A DNA stretch of 6,508 bases from NCBI GenBank assembly GCA_927911475.1, contig CAKMPP010000017.1, positions 1-6,508 of the forward strand. Direction: 5' to 3'. The translations under genes were made by a program, and so were the position numbers. Positions within the stretch are counted from its first letter, which is position 1; every line of letters begins with the position of its first letter. Below are positions 1 to 6,123 of the stretch, in pieces. This DNA comes from an uncultured Solobacterium sp. GTDB taxonomy: Bacteria; Bacillota_I; Bacilli_A; Erysipelotrichales; Erysipelotrichaceae. Below the pieces are notes generated by a model that saw only the letters and a list, made by a program, of their open reading frames with translations, was not told where the DNA came from and did not search any database.

Positions 1-1
1 T

Positions 2-406
2 GATATAGAAGATTTGATAAAGCTGAATAATAGACCAGCCAAAGAATAGAATTGCCATCACTTGATAAAGTGTATATCGGCTATCTTCTTCCATCGGATC
101 AACATGGTCCCATAATAGGACGTCTACCTCTTCCGCTAACTTACGAGCACCAGAGGAGAAGTCGCTATTTGTAATCACAACTGCTTTGTCCAGCTTGTAA
201 TAAGCGATGCCAGAGAAGGCCTGCTGAACTGCATCGTTACCAACGGTTCCACTATAGTACTTACACTGAAAACCATACTTCAAGCCTCCTTTGGTAGCGA
301 TGATATCAATGCCTTGGTCACCACTTGCCTTCGTAAGAGTTATATTTTTATATCCTAGTGAGGAAAGATATTTTGCACAACTGCGTTCGTATTGAATTCC
401 ATTCAT
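2..406 (-). CDS. Mrr-like restriction endonuclease domain protein with membrane helix (3' end outside window)
   Basis: Translating the minus strand from the ATG at 406 gives 135 residues running off the left edge. Residues about 1-100 match the Mrr-type PD-(D/E)XK nuclease fold: an N-terminal helix (NGIQYERSCAKYL), then SGDQGIDII with the candidate metal-binding Asp34, then the FQCKYY strand with the Q47-x-K49 pair, followed by the AVQQAF helix and the AVVITNSDF strand typical of the family. In this family the domain cleaves DNA, often modified DNA; that role is inferred here. Residues about 113-130 (QVMAILFFGWSIIQLYQI) are hydrophobic enough for a membrane helix placed after the nuclease domain, so the DNA-binding face would be cytoplasmic. 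The start is secure: a TAA stop lies in frame just upstream and no other start codon intervenes. There is no Shine-Dalgarno; a TATAAT box sits 6 nt before the ATG, implying a leaderless mRNA. It lies 52 bp after the LTA-synthase-like gene on the same strand. The C-terminus and any further domains cannot be seen. Confidence 0.85.
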   Translation of the reverse strand, partial: MNGIQYERSCAKYLSSLGYKNITLTKASGDQGIDIIATKGGLKYGFQCKYYSGTVGNDAVQQAFSGIAYYKLDKAVVITNSDFSSGARKLAEEVDVLLWDHVDPMEEDSRYTLYQVMAILFFGWSIIQLYQIFYI

Positions 407-418
407 AAGGATATTATA
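401..418 (-). repeat. 18-bp start-site block, copy 1 (identical to 2417-2434)
   Basis: The 18 bases at 401-418 are identical to those at 2417-2434. In both places the block covers, on the minus strand, the TATAAT box, the ATCCTT spacer and the first two codons ATGAAT of a gene. This copy begins the Mrr-like gene. Confidence 0.9.
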
Positions 419-442
419 CAGTACTTATTTTGGATTTGTAGG
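413..442 (-). promoter_or_regulatory. Promoter for the Mrr-like gene, predicted leaderless
   Basis: On the minus strand a perfect -10 box TATAAT (413-418) is preceded, after an 18-bp spacer, by a weak -35 box CCTACA (437-442). Only ATCCTT separates the -10 box from the ATG at 406, so the usual initiation point, about 7 nt after the -10 box, is the A of the start codon. The -35 match is only 3 of 6, so the promoter may depend on the strong -10 box or on an activator. Confidence 0.6.
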
Positions 443-458
443 AAGAAGAGTGAATAAT

Positions 459-2422
459 TCATTTTTCCGTTTTTTCTTCTTCAATGAGGTTGTTATAGGC
501 AAGTTGTGCATAAGTTTGAAGTCTATTGGAATGTGTATTTTCATCCCCATACACAAAGTAGTTACCATCTTTATCAATACAACCTAGTGCTGATACAACA
601 GGTACATCCTGATATATATTCTGTTGGAAGTTTTGATATGGCGTTAGCTTAACATTTGCGTTTTCCGCAAGTAGGGTGCTGAGATAGTTTGCACTGATAT
701 AAGGGAGTGTGCCACTAGGAATATCATAGTTAGCCCACATGAAGAAATGGGTGATATATCTACGTTGATTTTCCGCATCACTTAAATCATGTAGACTTTT
801 ACCATAAAGTTCTTCATAGAATTCATCCTCAATAAATGGTTGGTGGTCTCCATACATGAGGATAATCGTTGGCTCAGAGACATTCTTGAAGTAATTTACA
901 AGTTGTTCTAAAGCCATATCACTGCGGCGAATGATGCTGAGATATTCTTCTGTTTGTGGATAATCACCCTTCATAGAAGTGATGTGAACATCGCGAAGTA
1001 ACCCTGTATTGTATGGAGAGTGATTTTGCATCGTCACATTAAACATGAAGAATGGTTTTGATGTATCACGTTGTTCATATAAATTGATAACATGTTGGAA
1101 ATCCCATTCATCTGAGACGTAGTTTCGTAGCTTCTGATAATTTGTAATATCCTCTATGCCGATATATCGGTCAAAGTTCATGTATTGATAAGTATTCACA
1201 CGATTCCAGTTTTCTTTGTAATAAGGATGGAAGGCGGTTGTACTATAGTTTTGATCCGATAATGTCATCGCAAAACCAGGTTGAGTATGTTTTTCATAAA
1301 GCGTATAGGCATTTGAACCAATTGGCAAAAAGGCCATAGAGTTACCGGTTAAGAATTCATATTCCGTATTACTAGTACCTGTTCCGATTGTAGAAACATA
1401 TACATTTCCTTGAATGGTATTTTTATCATCCTTCATACTATTTCAAAGGAAAGATAATCTTTATCTGTTTCAAACTTTCCAATCACCTGTAAATCGGAGA
1501 ACGCTTCATTCATAATCGTAATGATATTTGGATGTTCTACCGTTGCATTTGGACGCTGACCAAGTGCTGTTTCTGTGATAGTTTGTGTTGAAGTTGTATT
1601 CTCTTTTAATTGTGTTGCAAGTGTTTCTACATCATATCCATGCGGCTTTTCTAGTGATAAGTAACGTGTGTTTACGAAGAATTCGGCAATCGCTCCATAG
1701 TTTTCGTAGCCTCTTGCTTGATTGAAGAAGTCTGGTGTTGCGCCAAATGTTACTTGGAAGAAATCCGTACCATAGAAAGTGATAAGAATTGCGGCTGAAA
1801 GAAAGAGACAAATTGTACGATAAAGCATTCGCTGTTTTGTCTTCTTTGCTTTTGGTAACCAGAATAATAAGGTGAAGATGACATTGATGACAGTCAGTGT
1901 AAAGAGTATCTGAACATTGAATGTTAGTTGATAGTTGGATGCGACACCAGCTGCCGTTTTAATCACGCTTATATCCCATGGTAATAGGGGGATGCCTTTA
2001 AACTGTTTTACATACATGTTCGCGATTCCAAAAATACATAGAACAACTGTAGTAATCGCAAAAGAGATTTTCATGCTTGCGAATAGTATGTAGAATATCA
2101 TCGCAATCAGAAGAATAATACCGTAGTTTACAAATACATTACCGATACCTTCAATATCGGAAAGAAGGTTGTTATTACAAAGTTCGACTGCCATTTCAAT
2201 GAGCAATGGAACAAGTAAGATTGTAATCACTTTGACAAACCTATCTATCTTTGGCCTATGTGGTAACCACTTCAGTATAGTAGATAAAATTGATACGATG
2301 ATTACAATGAAAAACATAGTATTTGTTTGATCTAATTTGTGATAATCCTGATAAAAATAGATATTTGTGATAAGTAAAATAGCTGTAATCACAAGTGGAA
2401 TGAGTCGTCTTAATTTATTCAT
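459..2422 (-). CDS. LTA-synthase-family membrane phosphoglycerol transferase (one apparent frameshift)
   Basis: The composite is 654 residues, close to S. aureus LtaS (about 646). The family polymerises or transfers phosphoglycerol from phosphatidylglycerol outside the membrane, as in lipoteichoic acid synthesis. The N-terminal half has seven hydrophobic stretches (about 7-24, 36-53, 64-81, 98-116, 119-137, 170-188, 201-217); LtaS has five membrane helices. The extracellular sulfatase-like domain shows IMNEAF (Glu306, metal ligand), GTGTSNTEYEFLTG (Thr350, the probable catalytic nucleophile), NHSPY (His468) and MYGDHQPF (Asp526/His527, metal ligands). The reading frame breaks at about 1440-1445: one frame ends DYLSFEIV-stop and the next resumes MKDDKNTIQ. 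Adding one A to the short A run gives DYLSFENSMKDD and joins both halves without loss. I set the start at ATG 2422. An in-frame GTG at 2458 would extend it by 12 residues, but that GTG is part of the -35 box. The gene has no Shine-Dalgarno and is divergent from the efflux operon. The exact polymer made is not determinable; other glycerophosphate-type sulfatase-fold transferases are possible. Confidence 0.88.
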
Positions 2423-2434
2423 AAGGATATTATA
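2417..2434 (-). repeat. 18-bp start-site block, copy 2 (identical to 401-418)
   Basis: This is the second exact copy of the block holding TATAAT, ATCCTT and ATGAAT. The sequences upstream of the block differ between the copies except for the -35 spacing (18 bp in both), so it is not simply a long duplicated segment. Confidence 0.9.
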
Positions 2435-2458
2435 ATTGGATTGTAACGAAATTGTCAC
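2429..2458 (-). promoter_or_regulatory. Promoter for the LTA-synthase-like gene, predicted leaderless
   Basis: On the minus strand GTGACA (2453-2458; 5 of 6 to the TTGACA consensus) and a perfect TATAAT (2429-2434) are separated by 18 bp. ATCCTT then leads straight into the ATG at 2422, so transcription should begin at or next to the start codon. This rules out the in-frame GTG at 2458 as the translation start, because it lies inside the -35 box. Confidence 0.72.
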
Positions 2459-2487
2459 TTTTTGTTATATATACTAAACTTGCAAGA

Positions 2488-2496
2488 TGGTAGAAT
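2488..2496 (+). promoter_or_regulatory. Possible extended -10 promoter of the efflux operon
   Basis: TGGTAGAAT matches the extended -10 pattern TGnTATAAT with one mismatch in the hexamer (TAGAAT at 2491-2496). No good -35 box is found at 16-18 bp upstream, which is tolerated for extended -10 promoters. Transcription would start near 2503 and leave a leader of about 76 nt before the ATG at 2579. It is the best candidate in this interval but is not certain. Confidence 0.35.
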
Positions 2497-2513
2497 ATTG
2501 TTAAAGAGTCTAG

Positions 2514-2550
2514 TTATATCATAGAAAAGATATCATTTTGCTAGATATAA
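2514..2550 (+). repeat. Inverted repeat in the leader of the efflux operon
   Basis: TTATATC (2514-2520) and GATATAA (2544-2550) are exact inverted copies separated by 23 nt. The pairing can be extended by AGT with ACT on the outside if one A is bulged. The stem is AU-rich and weak as RNA, so a protein-binding operator is at least as likely as a leader hairpin. The same segment also has a loose direct similarity, CTAGTTATA with TAGAAAAGATA against CTAGATATA with TAGAAGATA. Confidence 0.3.
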
Positions 2551-2567
2551 ACTGTTATAGAAGATAC

Positions 2568-2573
2568 AGGAGA
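2568..2573 (+). promoter_or_regulatory. Ribosome binding site that fixes the start of adaptor 1
   Basis: AGGAGA lies 5 nt before the ATG at 2579. This decides that translation begins at 2579 and not at the TTG at 2601. The latter has no Shine-Dalgarno at the right distance and would cut off the positively charged N-terminus before the membrane anchor. Confidence 0.75.
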
Positions 2574-2578
2574 ATTGT

Positions 2579-3731
2579 ATGTTAAAAAATAAAAAAGATT
2601 TTGATTGCGGTACTTGTTGCGGTTGTAGCGATTGTCGCTACAATATTTACCTTTTTCCAAAGGAATCTAGGTGGTGCTAGTGGAGGAACAGTTGCCTACG
2701 TAGATACCATTAGTAATATCATGGGTTTTTCTGGTGGTGGAAATGATCGTTACTCTGGTGTAGTTGAATCCCAGCAGAGTGTGAAGGTGAATAAAAACCA
2801 AGAGAAGAAAATTGAACAAGTATTTGTATCTGTTGGTGATCAGGTAATTCCTTCAACAGTTCTTTTCCGCTATGACGTATCGGAAGCACAAAAACAAATC
2901 AGTTCTATCAATTTAGAGATTGAATCTTTAAACGGTACAATTGCAGATAAAAATAAGGCTATCTCAGATGCACGAAATGATGGGATAAACGTGGAACAAA
3001 TCTCTATTTTTGAAAATGAAATTCGTGGTGCACAGTTATCTATCCAACAAAAACAGTTAGAACTCGCTGCCAAACAAAAAGAGATTGCTAGCGCAGATGT
3101 TCTTGCCAATACAAATGGTATCGTAAAGGCAATTAATGAAAGTGGTACTGACGCACAAGGTAACACAACAGCCTTTATTGAAATTTCTCAGTCTGGTGAA
3201 TTTAGAGTCAAGGGTACAATTGATGAAACTTCCATTACATCTATTTCGCTTGGACAAGAAATGATTGTACGTTCTAGAACAGATGAAACAAAGTTCTGGA
3301 CCGGTAAGATTACAGAAATTAAGACAGAACCAAACGCAAAACAAAATGATATGTATAGTATGGGTGGTTCCAGTAGCTCTGAAAAGGCTAGCACATATCC
3401 ATTCTATATTTCATTAGATTCTTCTGATGGCTTAATGCTAGGACAGCACGTTTATCTAGAAAAGAATAATGGCACTGCTGTAAAGAAAGATGGTATTTGG
3501 TTAGACGCGTCTTATGTTGTAATGGAAGGCGAGAAAGCATATCTTTGGGTTGCCAATCAGAATCATCGCTTAGAGAAGCGTGAAGTTGAAGTTGGTGAAT
3601 TGGATCAGAACTTATACCAATATGAAATTAAATCTGGTGTATCTGAATCTGATAGTATTGCATGGCCAATGGAAGACTACAAAGAAGGTATGAAGACAGA
3701 ATCAATCTCTACAGTAGGAAGTGGAGAATAA
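2579..3731 (+). CDS. MacA/HlyD-like membrane fusion (adaptor) protein 1, apparent frameshift near its start
   Basis: The composite protein has 383 residues. It is the extracytoplasmic adaptor of a MacB-type ABC exporter. Domains in order: a basic N-terminus (MLKNKK), one membrane anchor at about 7-26, the first half of a barrel-sandwich (lipoyl-like) domain at about 57-97 (YSGVVESQQS, VFVSVGDQV), an alpha-helical hairpin at about 100-170 rich in Gln, Lys and Glu, the second lipoyl half (VLANTNGIVKAINESG), and then a beta-barrel (EFRVKGTIDE, LGQEMIV) and a membrane-proximal domain (WLDASYVV, REVEVGEL). The frame starting at ATG 2579 runs off after six codons in the A6-T-A6 tract (2584-2596). 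Removing one A gives MLKNKKILIAVLV and restores the whole protein. It is the first gene of the operon, and its stop is 2 nt before the ATPase start. The Gly/Ser-rich stretch at about 262-267 (MYSMGGSSSSEK) is probably a flexible loop. The family assignment is firm; the substrate is unknown. Confidence 0.87.
3723..3726 (+). promoter_or_regulatory. Ribosome binding site that fixes the start of the ATPase
   Basis: GGAG-type core within AAGTGGAGAA, 7 nt before the ATG at 3734. The upstream in-frame ATG at 3662 lies inside adaptor 1, has no Shine-Dalgarno, and would add 24 residues with no counterpart in this ATPase family. Confidence 0.65.
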
Positions 3732-3733
3732 GT

Positions 3734-4408
3734 ATGTTATTGAACTTACAAGGAATCTATAAAAGTTATGGCGGCACCATTGAAGTGCCTGTATTAAAGA
3801 ATGTTTCTATACAGGTTGCAGAAGGTGAGTATGTCGCAATTATGGGTCCTTCTGGTTCAGGTAAAACAACGCTAATGAATATCATTGGTTGTTTAGACCG
3901 TTGTACAGAAGGAACCTATGAACTAGATGGCGCAGATATTTCACGCATTTCTGAGAATGAATTATCAGAAGTCCGTTTAAAGAAGATTGGTTTCGTATTT
4001 CAGACATTTGAACTTTTACCAGGTGAAACAGCAATTGAAAATGTTGCCTTACCACTTGTATATGCAGGTGTTCCAAAGGCTGAACGTGAAAAAGCTGCAG
4101 TGGAAGCACTGACAAAAGTTGGTTTGGGTGAACGTGTAAACTTCAAGCCAAATCAATTATCTGGTGGTCAAAAACAACGTGTAGCGATTGCACGTGCACT
4201 GATTAATCATCCACGTATTCTCTTAGCGGATGAGCCAACTGGTGCGCTTGATCAGAAATCTGGTAAACAGGTTATGGAACTATTCGAAGAACTTAATAAA
4301 GAAGGTGTCACAATTGTAATGATTACACACGATGCGCATGTCGCAAGCAAGGCAAAGCGTGTCATTCATATCATTGATGGCATGATACAGGAGGGCACGC
4401 ATGAATAA
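3734..4408 (+). CDS. MacB/LolD-type ABC transporter ATP-binding protein
   Basis: This is a 224-residue stand-alone nucleotide-binding subunit that drives the permease encoded downstream; it acts at the cytoplasmic face. All motifs are intact: A-loop Tyr12, Walker A GPSGSGKTT (38-46), Q-loop Gln90 in FVFQTFELLPGETAIENV, signature LSGGQKQR (142-149), Walker B ILLADEP (162-168) with catalytic Glu167, D-loop GALD (170-173) and H-loop His199 in MITHD. The segment ENVALPLVYAGV and the length of about 225 residues are typical of the MacB/LolD/YknY group, which serves FtsX-like permeases rather than importers. It starts 2 nt after adaptor 1 and its last 8 nt overlap adaptor 2, so the three are almost certainly co-transcribed and translationally coupled. 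No frame disruption is seen. Confidence 0.96.
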   Translation: MLLNLQGIYKSYGGTIEVPVLKNVSIQVAEGEYVAIMGPSGSGKTTLMNIIGCLDRCTEGTYELDGADISRISENELSEVRLKKIGFVFQTFELLPGETAIENVALPLVYAGVPKAEREKAAVEALTKVGLGERVNFKPNQLSGGQKQRVAIARALINHPRILLADEPTGALDQKSGKQVMELFEELNKEGVTIVMITHDAHVASKAKRVIHIIDGMIQEGTHE

Positions 4409-6123
4409 AAAACGAGTTATTATTAGTGTTTCTATTGTTGCGGCCTTAGTACTTGGATACTTTGGAATCCTTCAATTCCGCAAGGCATCCCGCAAGGTGG
4501 ATGTGGTGCAAGTCAGTGCAATGAATATGGGTGGTAATCCAATGGAATCACAGATGAGTGGCTTGGTATCTGATCCAGCTACACAGACTGTTACACCATC
4601 TGTATCTCAAATTATCACTGCGGTATATGTTACCGAAGGACAAGCAGTATCAGTTGGTGATAAATTATTAGCTTATGATATTACAAGCTTGAACTATACC
4701 GTGGAATTAAAGAAGCTTGAAATTTCTACGACACAGCTTCGTTTAGAACAAGCTAGAAAAGAATTACAACAATTACAAAATACAAAGCCGGTGGTAAGAA
4801 GAGTAGTACCAACACCGACTCCTGCACCAGAACCAGAATATAAAGTGGATGCAGAAGCAGTAACACAGGTAGAAGAAAATAAAGTATGGAATTATCTGAA
4901 TGCGTTAACGGATGAGGATACAGAGTTTACAAAGGATCTTGATGAGGCAACAACTCCAGTAACTACAACTCCTACACCGACTCCAGATCCAACAGCTACG
5001 CCAACACCAACACCTACTCCTGCACCTACTCCTACGCCAACGCCAGCGGTTCCTGCTGTAAATACATATGCAAAGGGTACAAAGGCAAATCCATATCACT
5101 TTGCGATTAAACATGATGGCTTCCTTTCTGGTAAGTTTATTAAGGAACTCATCCAGAAAGCAGAAACGGATGGAAAGACATTCTACGTTTCTATAGACGT
5201 TTATGCAGAGGATGATAAGACGAAGGGTCTTGAAGATTCTTGGTTAGTATCTGTAGATAAGTTAAAGTCAATCTTAGGTACTGTAACAGAGGATATGGCA
5301 AAACTTGAAATTCAGACACGTTTGATTCGTAAGAATCTTATCGAACCACAACTTCCAGAACCTGAAATTGAACCAGAGGGTATGACAGCTTCTGAACTTG
5401 TACGTGCAATTCATGCCAAGGAATCTGAAGTGCGTGAGTATGATATCGATGTTCGTCGTAAACAACTTGAACTATCAGAACTACAGACACAGTTAGCAGA
5501 TGGTGTTGTTTACGCTAAACGTAGTGGTGTTATCAAAGGTCTAAAGGATATGAACAATGTCCCTACAGATGGAACACCATTCTTAACTGTTGCAGGTGGA
5601 ACTGGAACAGAAGTTAAAGGTTCTATCTCTGAGTTATTATTAGCGACGATTCAAAAGAGCACAAAAGTATCTGTTACAAGTTATGAAACAGGATCCATCT
5701 ATGAAGCAGTTGTGACACATATTGACAACTTCCCGACAAATTCAGGTGAAGGTTTCTATGGTGGTAATCCAAATGTTTCAATGTATGGTTTTACTGCATA
5801 TATTGAAAAGGGTGATGATTTAAAACAACGGTTCTTATCTCTCCTTATCAATCCAACAAGAGAATACAGATACATCTTCTATCTATCTCAGCAACGCTTT
5901 CATCCGTGATGAACACGGACAGAAGTATGTTATGAAGGATGTAGATGGCAAGCTTGTTAAGACATATATCAAGACTGGTAAGGTATATTTCAATATGTCG
6001 ACAGAAGTATTATCTGGCCTTTCAGATACAGACTATATTGCTTTCCCATATGGTGATGGTGCGATAGAAGGAACTCGTACACAAATTGGTATGGATGATA
6101 ATGCAATGTTAGGAGGCTACTAA
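4401..6123 (+). CDS. Membrane fusion (adaptor) protein 2 with Pro/Thr-rich insert, one apparent frameshift
   Basis: The composite has 573 residues, much longer than adaptor 1. It has a basic N-terminus and a membrane anchor at about 6-24, a first lipoyl half at about 52-92 (SQMSGLVSDPA, AVYVTEGQAVSVGDKL), and helix 1 at about 98-128. An insert of roughly 200 residues follows. The second helix is at about 328-366 and the second lipoyl half at about 367-398 (VYAKRSGVIKGL), followed by a beta-barrel (GSISELLLATI). After the break, a C-terminal domain (KDVDGKLVKTYIKTG) ends in MLGGY. The insert contains a second acidic part, a (Thr-Pro)n linker at about 185-218, and a small folded-looking part at 222-295 (GTKANPYHFAIK, TFYVSIDVYAE). 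The frame breaks at about 5822-5830: dropping one base, for example c5826, gives DDLKNGSYLSLSIQQENTDTSS and joins both parts. AGGAGG (4389-4394) precedes the start. The stop TAA shares its last base with the permease ATG. Family assignment is firm; the insert is not recognised. Confidence 0.87.
4971..5048 (+). repeat. ACN-CCN repeat tract encoding a Thr-Pro linker
   Basis: About 26 codons alternate mainly Thr and Pro (residues 191-216 of adaptor 2), with occasional Ala or Asp. The third bases vary (aca, act, acg; cca, cct, ccg), so the tract is maintained at the protein level and is not a recent pure DNA expansion. Such Thr-Pro runs are extended, protease-resistant spacers in surface proteins. 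Confidence 0.85.

Noticed and set aside
407..458. Rho-independent terminator after the LTA-synthase-like gene
   Set aside because: No stable GC stem followed by a T run is present on the minus strand in this 52-bp gap, so read-through into the nuclease gene is possible.
2423..2458. Twelve-residue N-terminal extension of the LTA-synthase-like protein from the GTG at 2458
   Set aside because: The GTG is the start of the -35 hexamer GTGACA, the extension would cover the -10 box, and there is no Shine-Dalgarno. The ATG at 2422 begins a typical basic N-terminus before the first helix.
2601..2603. TTG at 2601 as the start of adaptor 1
   Set aside because: There is no Shine-Dalgarno at the right distance, and the protein would lack the charged residues before its membrane anchor. 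A good AGGAG and ATG lie just upstream and are off by only one base.
2870..3394. Several minus-strand open frames inside adaptor 1
   Set aside because: They overlap each other and a clear plus-strand gene, have no ribosome binding sites and resemble no family.
3662..3733. Earlier in-frame ATG for the ATPase
   Set aside because: It lies inside adaptor 1, has no Shine-Dalgarno, and the added residues do not resemble the family N-terminus, which starts at MLLNLQGIYKSYG.
4971..5048. CRISPR array or tandem-repeat locus
   Set aside because: The periodicity is that of alternating Thr and Pro codons in frame, with no repeat-spacer pattern of CRISPR size.
4905..5114. Minus-strand reading frame rich in Cys, Trp and Arg opposite the Thr-Pro tract
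   Set aside because: Its odd composition is simply the reverse complement of ACN-CCN codons. There is no start signal, and the plus strand is a strong gene.
5822..5830. Programmed ribosomal frameshift in adaptor 2
   Set aside because: There is no X-XXY-YYZ slippery heptamer with a following hairpin, the zero-frame product would lack the C-terminal domain, and similar breaks occur in neighbouring genes, so a sequencing indel is simpler.
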